64,000 bases of DNA from an uncultured bacterium (lineage in GTDB: Bacteria; Planctomycetota; UBA1135; GCA-002686595). Position 1 is the stretch's first letter. Each line of letters opens with the position of its first letter. The stretch lies in the NCBI GenBank assembly GCA_937896235.1, contig CALBMX010000025.1, forward strand, positions 62,001 to 126,000, given 5' to 3'. A model generated the notes under the pieces. It was not told the origin of the DNA. It saw only the letters and a program-made list of their open reading frames with translations, and did not search any database. The position numbers and the translations under genes were made by a program. This document shows positions 50,359 to 59,271 of this stretch, one piece after another.

Positions 50359-51375
50359 ATGTCCTCCTCGACCCATCCTCGTCACCTCGTGCGCCTGCAC
50401 GACCTCAACGCCGACGAGCTCAACGATCTACTCGATCTCTCCGCACGGATTCGCGCCCGCACGGGGATTGCAACCCAGCGCCCCCTAGATGGGCGGGCAA
50501 TCGGTCTGCTCTTTTTCCGAGGCTCCCTGCGAACGCGCGTCTCCCTTGAGGCTGCCGTACACAGCCTGGGTGGGCACCCGATCAACCTGAATGCGGAGAG
50601 CGACTTCTGGGAGCTTGAGCACACCGAAGGCGTCGTGATGGACGGGCGCGCCCCCGAACACATTCGCGATGCGGCCGCTGTGATCTCGAAGTACGTCGAT
50701 GCGATCGCCATCCGAACGGCGATTGGTCACCGAAGCTGGAAAGAGGAGCGCCGCGACTTGGCCATCGAGGCGTGGACTCGCTATGCGGACGTCCCCGTGA
50801 TCAACATGGAGAGCGCTCTTTGGCACCCGCTTCAAGCGCTTGCCGACCTGCTCACTTTGCGCGACGAGCTGGGAGAGCTACGCGGGAAGCGACTCGCCAT
50901 CTCTTGGGTGCAATCTCCCCAGCCGCTGAGCCCTGCGCCGATTCACTCCCTCGTCTCCGCCGCGATGCGGATGGGAATGGATGTCAATATCGCTCACCCC
51001 CCGGGCTACGAACTCGATCCGGGTGTACTCGAAGACGCGCGTCAAAACAGTGATTCAGAACTGCGCACAGGACTCACCCAAAAAGATGCCGCGGAGGGCG
51101 CGCGCATCATCTACGCCCGCTCGTGGCGCAGCCTAGAGACATGGGACAACCCCACGCTCTCCGCGTCGCGTCTTGCCAAACATGCAGACTGGCGCATCAC
51201 CGAAGATCTGATGGCGACTGGCGAAGAGGCTCGCTTGATGCACGCTATGCCTGTACGGCGAAACGTCGAGGTCACCGACGAGGTCCTCGACGGAGAGCGC
51301 AGCTTGATTCTGCGTCAGGCCGAAAACCGACTGCACACTCAAAAGGCGCTATTGTCGCGCTTTCTTCGCCCCTAA
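50359..51375 (+). CDS. N-acetyl/N-succinyl-ornithine-type carbamoyltransferase
   Basis: 338 residues from the ATG at 50359; in-frame upstream ATGs at 50308 and 50335 exist, but the family start HLVRLHDLNADEL lies just after this one. The carbamoyl-phosphate loop is RGSLRTRVS, not the STRTR of PyrB/ArgF. MESALWHPLQALADL and HAMPVRRNVEVTDEVL are close to acetylornithine or succinylornithine carbamoyltransferases (in true ornithine enzymes the second motif is HCLP). It should carbamoylate an acylated ornithine in arginine synthesis. Acetyl or succinyl specificity cannot be fixed from this sequence alone. It lies next to dnaE with a 53-base gap. Confidence 0.85.
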   Translation: MSSSTHPRHLVRLHDLNADELNDLLDLSARIRARTGIATQRPLDGRAIGLLFFRGSLRTRVSLEAAVHSLGGHPINLNAESDFWELEHTEGVVMDGRAPEHIRDAAAVISKYVDAIAIRTAIGHRSWKEERRDLAIEAWTRYADVPVINMESALWHPLQALADLLTLRDELGELRGKRLAISWVQSPQPLSPAPIHSLVSAAMRMGMDVNIAHPPGYELDPGVLEDARQNSDSELRTGLTQKDAAEGARIIYARSWRSLETWDNPTLSASRLAKHADWRITEDLMATGEEARLMHAMPVRRNVEVTDEVLDGERSLILRQAENRLHTQKALLSRFLRP

Positions 51376-51428
51376 TCGCTGAGCACCCCCCTCTCCGCCA
51401 CCCCCATCCATCTGCCAAAAGAAACCGC

Positions 51429-54400
51429 ATGAGTCGGCCCGACTTCGTCCACCTACACGTCCACTCCGAGTACAGCTTGCTCGATGGAGCGAACCGTATT
51501 TCGGACCTGGTAAAAGCATGCCAAGCTGACGGCCAAGGCGCGATAGCCCTAACCGATCACGGGAACATGTTTGGGGCGATCGAACTCCATCAGAAATGCA
51601 AGAGAGGTGGTATCAAGCCGCTAATCGGATGCGAAGTTTATATCGCAAAACACTCGCGGCATCAGCCCCACAGTCGGCGCGACAATCGCTACCACCACCT
51701 CACTTTGATCGCTCGCAACGAAGAGGGGCACGACAACCTGATCAAGCTCGCGACTCTGGCCTATACGGAAGGTTTCCATTATCGGCCGCGGATCGACAAG
51801 GAGCTGCTCGAGCAATACGGCGGCGGAATCAACTGCCTGTCCGGCTGCTTGGGAGGCGAAATCAACCAACTGTATTTGGCGGGCAAGCATCAAGAGGCCG
51901 AACAAGTTGCAGGCGAGCTGCGCGACATTTTTGGACCCGAGCATTTCTGGCTTGAGCTCCAGCGAAATGGGATCAAAGAACAAGACGACGTCAACGAGCA
52001 CCTGATCCGTCTCTCGGACCAAACCAGCATTCCGCTCGTCGCAACGAATGACATTCACTACTTGCGTGCCGAGGATTGCGCGGCTCAAGATACCCTGCTA
52101 TGCATCAACACGGGGGCCCGTCGCGACGACCCGGACCGCTTCCGTTTCGATACGACAGAGCTCTTTTTCAAGACACGCGAAGAGATGGGGCACATGTTCC
52201 GCGACTTGCCGAAGTCCATTTCGGCAACGATGGATGTCACGGAGCAAATTGAGCTCGACATCTCGGGGCACTTTGCAGACACGCCGGATAAGTACCACTT
52301 ACCTGTGTATGTCTCCGATACAGGAGAGGAGCCCCTGGAGCTCTTTGACCGCCTTTGCGAAGAGGGAATCCAGAAGCTCTACGGCGGAAAAACGGCGAAG
52401 GGGAAGGACCTAGCGGCGGCCCGAGAGCGCCTAGCCTACGAGCGCAGGATCATCGTGAAGATGGGCTTCATCTCCTACTTCCTTATCGTATGGGACATTA
52501 TCAACTGGTCTCGCCGCAATGGGGTTTCCGTCGGTCCAGGCCGTGGTTCCGCGGCCGGCTCTTTGATCGCATACGCCCTCGACATCACGCGTGTATGCCC
52601 CTTGGAGTACGACCTTCTGTTCGAACGGTTCCTTAATGAAGAGCGCGTATCGATGCCCGATATCGATATCGACTTCTGCAAAGAGGGCCGTGAGCGCGTC
52701 ATCGCCTATACGCGGGAGCGGTACGGCGCCGAGCAGATCGCACAAATCGGCACCTTCGGGACCATGGCTTCGCGGACGGTCATTCGCGATGTGGGGCGTG
52801 TGCTAGACATTCCCCTCAAGGACGTCGACATGATCGCCAAGAAGATCCCCACGGGGCCGGGCGCTCCCAACCTGCGCAAGGCCCTCCTAGAAGACAAGGA
52901 CCTCATTGAGCTACAGAAAGAGCACCCCGAATGGACGGAGCTCTTCGAACTCGGGAAGTCCCTTGAGGGCCTAGCGCGCCACGTCTCGACCCATGCGGCC
53001 GGTATTGTGATTGCCGACAAGCCGATCGATCAATACGTCCCTTTGTGGACGCAAGATGGCATGGCAGCCACCCAGTGGCCAGGTCCACTCTTGGAGGAGC
53101 TTGGGCTCCTCAAGATGGACTATCTAGGACTTCGCACGTTGACCATCATCGACCGAGCCCTTGTCTATGTGGAGCGGCTCGGCTACGAAGTCCCCGACAT
53201 CAACAATCTGCCCCTCGACGACGCAAAGACTTACGAGCTCCTGATGCACGGTGACACAGAGGGCATCTTCCAGCTGGAGTCCGATGGCATGAAGCGCCTG
53301 ATCCAGGGAATCAAGCCGGACTGCTTTAACGATCTGATCGCTATTTTGGCGCTCTTCCGCCCAGGCCCGCTCGAGTCGGGCATGGCGGATATGTTCACAA
53401 ACCGCAAGCACGGCCGGGAGGAGATCGAGCTGTTGCACCCCTCGATTGACCCACTTCTTGCCGACACCTACGGGTGCATCGTGTACCAAGAGCAGGTCAT
53501 GTTGATCTCCAGTCAACTCTCCGGATTCTCCCTGAACCTTGCCGACAACTTGCGCAAGGCCATGGGTAAGAAGAAGCCCGAGATCATGGAGAAGTTCTCT
53601 GAGCAGTTTGTAGAGGGCGCCATCGCAAACAACTGCGACGAACAAGTCGCTCGGGACATCTGGGCCAACATCGTCAAGTTCGGTGGCTACGGATTTAACA
53701 AGTCCCACTCGACGGCATACGCTTTGATTAGCTACCAAACGGCCTACCTGAAAGCCCACTTCCGCACCTGCTTCCTAGCTGCCAACTTGTCCTGTGAGAT
53801 GCAGGACTCAGGCAAACTAAAGAAGCTGCTAGACGACGGTCGCCGCGCTGGTATCGAGGCCCTCACCCCCGATATGCGCCACTCCGAATGGCACTTTGTG
53901 CCCGAGGGGAAAAAGGCCATCCGCTTCGGCCTAGGAGGCGTCAAGGGGACAGGCCAAAAAGCTATCGACAGCGCGGTCCTCGGCCGAATCGCCCTGCAAA
54001 AGGACCTGGGAAAAACCGACATCGGATTCCATGAGCTCGTCGAATCGATCGACCCTCACGAGGTCAATAAGTCCACCTGGGAGGCGCTCGTAAAGGCGGG
54101 CTGCTTCGACTATACGGGTCACAACCGCGGGGCCGTACACGCCAGTCTGGGCGGAGCAATCGCTGACGCCTCACGCGGCGCCGTTGACCGCCGCGCTGGT
54201 CAGGGTGGCCTCTTCGGGGCAGAGCCGGAAGCAGCCAAAGGGGCCTCCGCGGACGACTCGATCAATGACGCCAAAGCTTGGGATGAGCGCGCCGTACTCA
54301 CTGCCGAGCACTCCGTACTCGGGTTTTACCTGTCAGGACACCCACTTCAGGAGAAAGAGGGCTTGTTTCGAATGCTCTCGAGTTGCAGTACGACCGATCT

Positions 54401-54980
54401 GGAGACCCGCGAGCCTGGCTCCCCCGTAGTCATCGCTGGCCTCTTGGTAAAGGTCGGCAAGAAAGTGACCAAGAAGGGACTCAAAATGGCTGACTTCAGA
54501 CTAGAGGATTTGGACGGAGGCGTGGACGGAACGGTCTTCCCAAAGACCTTTGAGAAGTTCGAAGAGGCCTTGGTGGAGGACACCATCGTAGTCTGCCGAG
54601 GGAAACTCGAAGAGCAGATCACCGGTGATGATTCCCCCGCCGAAGTGCGCATGCTTCTCGATGAGGTCATGAGTGTCGAGGACGCCCTTGGCCGCTTCGA
54701 GGGCTCTCTTGTCATAGCGTTGGAGCCCATTGACGCCCCTCTACTTCCCAAGCTAAAGGCACTCATCGACAAACACCCTGGCGACCGGCCTCTTTATCTA
54801 CGCGTTGAAGGCCGAGACGGCAAGAAGCGCCGTATTCGAACCAATGCGGATACCAATGTGGCCATCTCCGCCGAGCTCGCCCAGGAGATCGACCACTTGC
54901 TAGGGAAGGGCCGCGCCCACCTGGCACGCCAGGGCAGCAGGAAGGACTCACGCTCCACAAACGGAAGGCGACGTCGTTAG
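51429..54980 (+). CDS. dnaE: DNA polymerase III alpha subunit
   Basis: 1183 residues from the ATG at 51429; the frame stays open upstream through the carbamoyltransferase. N-terminal PHP domain (FVHLHVHSEYSLLDGANR), polymerase active site PDIDIDFC, VGPGRGSAAGSLI, HAAGIVI and YQEQVML motifs, and a C-terminal OB fold (VIAGLLVKVGKKVTKKGLKMA). It is the DnaE1 type, without the exonuclease of PolC. The N-terminal PHP metal-site residues seem largely kept. The C-terminal end is basic (RRRR). Replicative polymerase; no sliding-clamp motif was checked. Confidence 0.97.
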   Translation: MSRPDFVHLHVHSEYSLLDGANRISDLVKACQADGQGAIALTDHGNMFGAIELHQKCKRGGIKPLIGCEVYIAKHSRHQPHSRRDNRYHHLTLIARNEEGHDNLIKLATLAYTEGFHYRPRIDKELLEQYGGGINCLSGCLGGEINQLYLAGKHQEAEQVAGELRDIFGPEHFWLELQRNGIKEQDDVNEHLIRLSDQTSIPLVATNDIHYLRAEDCAAQDTLLCINTGARRDDPDRFRFDTTELFFKTREEMGHMFRDLPKSISATMDVTEQIELDISGHFADTPDKYHLPVYVSDTGEEPLELFDRLCEEGIQKLYGGKTAKGKDLAAARERLAYERRIIVKMGFISYFLIVWDIINWSRRNGVSVGPGRGSAAGSLIAYALDITRVCPLEYDLLFERFLNEERVSMPDIDIDFCKEGRERVIAYTRERYGAEQIAQIGTFGTMASRTVIRDVGRVLDIPLKDVDMIAKKIPTGPGAPNLRKALLEDKDLIELQKEHPEWTELFELGKSLEGLARHVSTHAAGIVIADKPIDQYVPLWTQDGMAATQWPGPLLEELGLLKMDYLGLRTLTIIDRALVYVERLGYEVPDINNLPLDDAKTYELLMHGDTEGIFQLESDGMKRLIQGIKPDCFNDLIAILALFRPGPLESGMADMFTNRKHGREEIELLHPSIDPLLADTYGCIVYQEQVMLISSQLSGFSLNLADNLRKAMGKKKPEIMEKFSEQFVEGAIANNCDEQVARDIWANIVKFGGYGFNKSHSTAYALISYQTAYLKAHFRTCFLAANLSCEMQDSGKLKKLLDDGRRAGIEALTPDMRHSEWHFVPEGKKAIRFGLGGVKGTGQKAIDSAVLGRIALQKDLGKTDIGFHELVESIDPHEVNKSTWEALVKAGCFDYTGHNRGAVHASLGGAIADASRGAVDRRAGQGGLFGAEPEAAKGASADDSINDAKAWDERAVLTAEHSVLGFYLSGHPLQEKEGLFRMLSSCSTTDLETREPGSPVVIAGLLVKVGKKVTKKGLKMADFRLEDLDGGVDGTVFPKTFEKFEEALVEDTIVVCRGKLEEQITGDDSPAEVRMLLDEVMSVEDALGRFEGSLVIALEPIDAPLLPKLKALIDKHPGDRPLYLRVEGRDGKKRRIRTNADTNVAISAELAQEIDHLLGKGRAHLARQGSRKDSRSTNGRRRR

Positions 54981-55366
54981 CTCCAAGAGGGGCTACCGAA
55001 TGCACGGTGTAGCGCACCCGTAAGCACTAACACCTTCTCTCCGGCGCTCCGGTATCCGGCGCTTCGGCGTTCGGCGTTCGGCGTCCTGTATTCGTAGGGA
55101 CTGACCGTGCTTCTCCCCACCAATGGCGTGCCTCACCGAACCGAGGGTGAGGGAATGCTCCTCGGTCCTAGACAATCCAACCGTGATGGGGAGTGCGCTA
55201 ACCGAGACTGGGGAATCCCCGCAACAACGAAGAAAGGGCGACTTCGAAGCACTGAGCAACCGCATGTTTTGACATGCAAATCCAGGATTCGGTTCGGGCA
55301 CGAACGAAGGCCGCCCCTCGCAAGTACAACTTGCAAGGGGCGGCCTTTAGCTAAACAGCCTGAGAG
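54981..55366. other. Convergent intergenic region dnaE-rplQ
   Basis: About 385 bases between the converging dnaE and rplQ genes. It carries the rplQ terminator at 55307-55347 and, near 55057-55083, a short tandem run of TTCGGCG (three copies). I see no gene in it. Confidence 0.45.
55307..55347 (-). terminator. Terminator of the alpha operon
   Basis: 19-bp near-perfect stem with an ACA loop, one mismatched pair in the middle, 20 bases past the rplQ stop. The minus strand continues CGTTCGTG, poor in T. Strong stem suggests it ends the alpha operon, possibly bidirectionally with dnaE. Confidence 0.7.
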
Positions 55367-55771
55367 TTACTCGGCTGTGGCTGTTTCAGCCACAGGAGCA
55401 GCATTCTCAACCGAGCGCTCTACGAACTCGATCAACACGCGCTGGCCATTGTCCCCGAGACGGGGCTTGGCAAGCCTTAGAATACGGCAGTAACCACCAG
55501 GACGGTTCACGAAACGAGGGCCGAGAACATCGAATAGCTTCGAAGTCATGGCTTTGTCGCGCAGATCGGCAAACGCTTGGCGGCGGTGCGCCATGCTGTC
55601 GACCTTGGACAAAGTGACAAGCTTCTCAATGATTGGCTTGATGTGCTTCGCCTTCTGGATGGTGGTAATAATACGTTCGTGCTCGATAATCGAGTTGCAC
55701 ATATTTTTTTCCATCGCATGGCGGTGACTTGTGGTGCGGCCGAGCTTTCGGCCTCTTTTACGGTGTCGCAT
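55367..55771 (-). CDS. rplQ: 50S ribosomal protein L17
   Basis: 134 residues. Starts MRHRKRGRKLGRTTSHRHAM, the L17 signature, followed by an ITTIQKAKHIKPIIEKL helix and GGYCRILRLAKPRLGDN. The tail is Ala/Glu-rich (about 12 residues past the family core). Last gene of the alpha operon, 14 bases after rpoA. Confidence 0.97.
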   Translation of the reverse strand: MRHRKRGRKLGRTTSHRHAMEKNMCNSIIEHERIITTIQKAKHIKPIIEKLVTLSKVDSMAHRRQAFADLRDKAMTSKLFDVLGPRFVNRPGGYCRILRLAKPRLGDNGQRVLIEFVERSVENAAPVAETATAE

Positions 55772-55785
55772 GATTCGTAACTAGG

Positions 55786-56781
55786 CTAGGACGTGAGCTT
55801 CATTCCGAGGGAAAGGCCCTGCTCGGTCAGCTTTGTCTTGATTTCGGTGAGGCTGGTTTTACCAAGGTTCTTGAGGTTCATAACCTCGTTTTCGCTCAGT
55901 GAGACCAAGTCGCCCAAGGTTTGCAGGTTGGCGCTATCCAGGCAGTTGCGTGCACGGACAGACAGGTCGAGTTCGGCAAGGGATCGTGTAAGCTGGCCTT
56001 CAAGGCGTTGCATTTCACGATTCCTGGCGTTGTACTCGGATTGGGAGGGATCTCCAACAACCGGGTGGTCAGACTTCGGATCGTCAAGCAATACAAACGG
56101 GTTGAGGTGCTTGCGATAGATCTTAGCGGACTCAATGAGAGCCAGCTTCGGATGGATCGTTCCATCCGTCCAGACTTCCATGACCAAGCGGTCGTAGTTA
56201 GTGAACTTACCAACACGTGTAGCCTCAACAGCGTAACGCACGCGGTGAATAGGCGAATAAATCGCGTCCACTGCAATGCAACCGATGTCCTGGTCACTGC
56301 TGGTGTTCTCCTCAGCCGGCACATACCCACGGCCTTTATCAACCGTAAGTTCACAGGTGAAGGTGTCGTCCAAAGTCAGGTTCGCGATAACAAGGTCTTT
56401 GTTAGTCACGACTGCGTCCCCAGGACAAATGACGTCTGCACCTGTGATTGGACCTTTACCGGTCTTCTCAATGCGGCATAGGATCTCACCCTTTCCAGGG
56501 TGGTTAATCCGCAGCTGCTTCAGGTTTAGAATGATGTCTGCGACGTCCTCGTAAACACCTTCCAGCGAGTCAAACTCGTGGTCGGCACCTTCGATGCGCA
56601 CAGAAGTAATGGCAGCCCCTTCAATCGAAGAGAGCAGCACGCGACGGATGCCGTTACCAATAGTGTGGCCAAAGCCACGCTCGAACGGTTCGACTACGAA
56701 CCGTCCGTAGGTGTTGGAAAGCGTGCTCTCGTCGGCGACGACGGAGCTTGGCAATTCAAAGTTGCGCCAGCGAATTCTCAT
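55786..56781 (-). CDS. rpoA: RNA polymerase alpha subunit
   Basis: 331 residues. N-terminal assembly domain (RFVVEPFERGFGHTIGNGIR, LLSSIEGAAITSV), flexible linker, and C-terminal domain with helix-hairpin LSENEVMNLKNLGKTSLTEI for UP-element and activator contact. Length is typical. It follows rpsD with a 21-base gap in the alpha operon. Confidence 0.98.
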   Translation of the reverse strand: MRIRWRNFELPSSVVADESTLSNTYGRFVVEPFERGFGHTIGNGIRRVLLSSIEGAAITSVRIEGADHEFDSLEGVYEDVADIILNLKQLRINHPGKGEILCRIEKTGKGPITGADVICPGDAVVTNKDLVIANLTLDDTFTCELTVDKGRGYVPAEENTSSDQDIGCIAVDAIYSPIHRVRYAVEATRVGKFTNYDRLVMEVWTDGTIHPKLALIESAKIYRKHLNPFVLLDDPKSDHPVVGDPSQSEYNARNREMQRLEGQLTRSLAELDLSVRARNCLDSANLQTLGDLVSLSENEVMNLKNLGKTSLTEIKTKLTEQGLSLGMKLTS

Positions 56782-56802
56782 CTGTAAATGCCTCAGGCAG
56801 TC

Positions 56803-57429
56803 TTACTTAGAGCAGATCTCAACGACCAGTTGCTCTTGGATAGGGTGCGGAACGTGCTCACGCCTTGGGAGCGTAAGAACCTTAGAGGACAAGCTGTCCC
56901 CTGAGACTTCAAGCCAGTCCGGAACGGACTGAGACTTGTTGAGCTCCTGTGCGTCCTTGACCATTTTGACGGTCTTATCCTTAGTGCACGGGGTGATCAC
57001 ATCACCCGGACGAACACGATAGGAAACAATGTCAACGCGGCGCCCGTTCACTTGGAAGTGACCGTGGTTCACGAGTTGGCGAGCATGGTTACGCGAAAAC
57101 GCGAAACCGCTTGCCAAGACTGCATTGTCAAGACGGCGTTCCAGGAGAACAAGCAGGTTGGCCCCGGTGTTTCCCTTTTGACGCTCGGCCTCTTTGAAGT
57201 AGAGACGGAACTGACGCTCAAGGATGCCGTAGATACGCTTCAACTTCTGCTTCTCGCGAAGGTGAAGGCCATAATCGGTCATCTTAGAACGGCGATGAGC
57301 GTGCACTCCAGGCGGGTAATCCCGGCGGGAGAGTGAACACTTGTCAATAAAGCAGCGCTGGCCTTTGAGGAACAACTTCATTCCCTCGCGGCGGCAGAGC
57401 CTGCATTTGTTTGCTGTGTAACGTGCCAT
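56803..57429 (-). CDS. rpsD: 30S ribosomal protein S4
   Basis: 208 residues. Zinc-binding (C+) form: Cys9, Cys12, Cys26 and Cys31 at the N-terminus. The S4 RNA-binding domain is LERRLDNAVLASGFAFSRNH and HFQVNGRRVDI. It primes 16S assembly and may repress its operon. Second-to-last block of the alpha operon, after rpsK. Confidence 0.98.
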   Translation of the reverse strand: MARYTANKCRLCRREGMKLFLKGQRCFIDKCSLSRRDYPPGVHAHRRSKMTDYGLHLREKQKLKRIYGILERQFRLYFKEAERQKGNTGANLLVLLERRLDNAVLASGFAFSRNHARQLVNHGHFQVNGRRVDIVSYRVRPGDVITPCTKDKTVKMVKDAQELNKSQSVPDWLEVSGDSLSSKVLTLPRREHVPHPIQEQLVVEICSK

Positions 57430-57443
57430 ATTGTGTATGTGGC

Positions 57444-57824
57444 CTAAGTGCGGCGACGCTTCTTAGCGCGGCAGCCATTATGCGGAAGGGGTGTCTTGTC
57501 TTCGATCTGAACGATCTTGAGGCCTGCGTTGCTGAGAGCACGGATAGACGACTCGCGCCCTGAACCCGTTCCCTTCACGCGGACTTCAATCTCCTTCACG
57601 CCGTGGCGCTTGGCCTCAGCGGCAGCACGATCAGCGGCGCGCTGAGCTGCAAAGGGTGTACTCTTACGAGTGCCCTTGAAGCCCATTGCACCAGCGGAAC
57701 CCCAGGCGATGGTGTCGCCATTGGGTGCCGTGATCGTGACGATCGTGTTGTTGAAGGTCGCGTTCACATGAGCGACGGCCTTCGAGATATTCTTGCGCGT
57801 TTTGCGCTTGTTGGACTTAGCCAT
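57444..57824 (-). CDS. rpsK: 30S ribosomal protein S11
   Basis: 126 residues. [21 protein letters not shown] start, [14 protein letters not shown] and the conserved C-terminus [15 protein letters not shown]. Forms the platform with S21/S18-type partners. Follows rpsM by 3 bases. Confidence 0.98.
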   Translation of the reverse strand: MAKSNKRKTRKNISKAVAHVNATFNNTIVTITAPNGDTIAWGSAGAMGFKGTRKSTPFAAQRAADRAAAEAKRHGVKEIEVRVKGTGSGRESSIRALSNAGLKIVQIEDKTPLPHNGCRAKKRRRT

Positions 57825-57827
57825 GGC

Positions 57828-58211
57828 TTACTTCATACCCTTGACGGACTTCTTGCCGGCAACCGTACGCTTCGGACCCTTACGGGTACGAGCATTCGTA
57901 CGAGTACGCTGGCCACGGACCGGAAGTCCGCGGCGGTGTCGGAGTCCCCGATAGCATCCGATATCACGCAAACGCCCAATGGCACTTGCGATCTCCCGAC
58001 GCAGGGATCCTTCCACCACATACTCACCCTGAAGGTGAGCAGCTAGAATTTGGATTTGTTCCTCATTGAGGTCGCCTGCAGGCATCGCCGGGTCGAAACC
58101 CAGGCTTTGACAGACTTTGGTACCGGTGGTTCGGCCCACCCCATATATATACGTCAACGATATATCCAGTCGCTTTCGCGGCGGGATGTCGACACCAATT
58201 ACGCGCGGCAT
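57828..58211 (-). CDS. rpsM: 30S ribosomal protein S13
   Basis: 127 residues. [21 protein letters not shown] start, RRDIGCYRG-type loop ([20 protein letters not shown]) and the basic [13 protein letters not shown] tail that reaches the tRNAs. Follows rpmJ by 24 bases. First of the S13-S11-S4-alpha-L17 block. Confidence 0.98.
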   Translation of the reverse strand: MPRVIGVDIPPRKRLDISLTYIYGVGRTTGTKVCQSLGFDPAMPAGDLNEEQIQILAAHLQGEYVVEGSLRREIASAIGRLRDIGCYRGLRHRRGLPVRGQRTRTNARTRKGPKRTVAGKKSVKGMK

Positions 58212-58235
58212 ATGCGTCTTCTCCTTAGTACAGGC

Positions 58236-58355
58236 TTACTTGCCCTGACGTTGCTTGTGAGTGGGTTCCGATTTGCATATCACGCGAACAACGCCTCGGC
58301 GTTTAACGATCTTGCAATGGACACACATACGGCGGACTGAACTTCGAACTTTCAT
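58236..58355 (-). CDS. rpmJ: 50S ribosomal protein L36 (zinc form)
   Basis: 39 codons on minus, read by hand from ATG at 58355 to TAA at 58236. It begins [15 protein letters not shown] and has the C-X2-C ... C ... H zinc pattern (Cys11, Cys14, Cys27, His33). Its ATG overlaps the infA TGA (ATGA), so it is translationally coupled. Too short for usual ORF cut-offs. Confidence 0.95.
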   Translation of the reverse strand: MKVRSSVRRMCVHCKIVKRRGVVRVICKSEPTHKQRQGK

Positions 58356-58597
58356 CGCTTGCTTCTACGTTTCCGTTCGCCCCTATAAACTATTCGACCC
58401 TTTGTCAGGTCGTACGGGGACATCTCAACAGTAATTGTGTCACCGGGCAGAATACGGATGTAGTGCATCCTCATCTTCCCGCTGACGTGAGCAAGGATCT
58501 CATGATCCTCTGCGTCGACGAGCCTAGCCCGAAACCGGGCATTCGGAAGGGATTCCGTAACGACAGCTTCGACGGTGATAGCTTCTTCTTTTGCCAT
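58352..58597 (-). CDS. infA: Translation initiation factor IF-1
   Basis: 81 residues, slightly longer than the usual 72. S1/OB fold: [53 protein letters not shown]. The C-terminal tail is basic (GERKRRSKR). It shares an adenine with the adk stop (TAATG) and overlaps rpmJ. The N-terminus AKEEAI is typical. Confidence 0.97.
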   Translation of the reverse strand: MAKEEAITVEAVVTESLPNARFRARLVDAEDHEILAHVSGKMRMHYIRILPGDTITVEMSPYDLTKGRIVYRGERKRRSKR

Positions 58598-59271
58598 TAC
58601 TTGTCTCCCCCATTGTCACTGGAGTTGACAGCAGCAAGAGCTGACATCAACACCTCGGTAACCCGATCCGGCGTTTGCTCGCCATTAACACCGACCAGCA
58701 GGTTCCGCTTTGAGTAAAACTCAACTAGCGGGGCTGTCTCGGTATGATAAACATTCAGACGCTCTCGGACGACCACTTCTTGGTCATCCTCGCGCTGAAA
58801 TAATTCTCCGCCACATTCGTCACAGACACCGGAGGTGACTGGTGGACGGAAAGAGCGGTGATAGATAGCCGTGCAGCCACGGCATAGCAGTCGACCCGTA
58901 GCCCGACTGAGAATAGACTCTTCGCTGACTTCAAGATTCAACACTTGCACATCCGTGTTTGCCCCAAGGGCAGCTTCGAGAGCGACGGCCTGCGGAAGAG
59001 TCCTCGGAAAGCCGTCTAAAAGGTATCCGGATTTGCAATCGGGCTGTGCGACACGGTCGAACAACATCTCGAGTACTAATGCGTCTGGGACCAGTCGGCC
59101 CGAGTTCATGAACCCACGGGCCTTTTCACCAAGCACCGTATTGTTCTTGAGGTTCTCCCGAAAGAGATCGCCAGTCGCAATATGCGCAAGTCCTAAGCTG
59201 GTGCTCAGATTTGCCGCCTGGGTACCTTTCCCTGCACCAGGAGCGCCGAGTAGGATCACAACACGAGTCAT
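58597..59271 (-). CDS. adk: Adenylate kinase (zinc LID form)
   Basis: 224 residues from the ATG at 59271 (overlap ATGA with secY; a longer frame to 59298 lies within secY). P-loop [16 protein letters not shown], and a long-type LID with four cysteines (CRGC and CDEC) that bind zinc. It interconverts AMP, ADP and ATP. Placed between secY and infA, with no map (methionine aminopeptidase) gene. Confidence 0.96.
   Translation of the reverse strand: MTRVVILLGAPGAGKGTQAANLSTSLGLAHIATGDLFRENLKNNTVLGEKARGFMNSGRLVPDALVLEMLFDRVAQPDCKSGYLLDGFPRTLPQAVALEAALGANTDVQVLNLEVSEESILSRATGRLLCRGCTAIYHRSFRPPVTSGVCDECGGELFQREDDQEVVVRERLNVYHTETAPLVEFYSKRNLLVGVNGEQTPDRVTEVLMSALAAVNSSDNGGDK

Noticed and set aside
55057-55083. 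Tandem TTCGGCG repeats as a CRISPR or repeat element
   Set aside because: Only about three short copies with no spacers; probably slippage in noncoding DNA.
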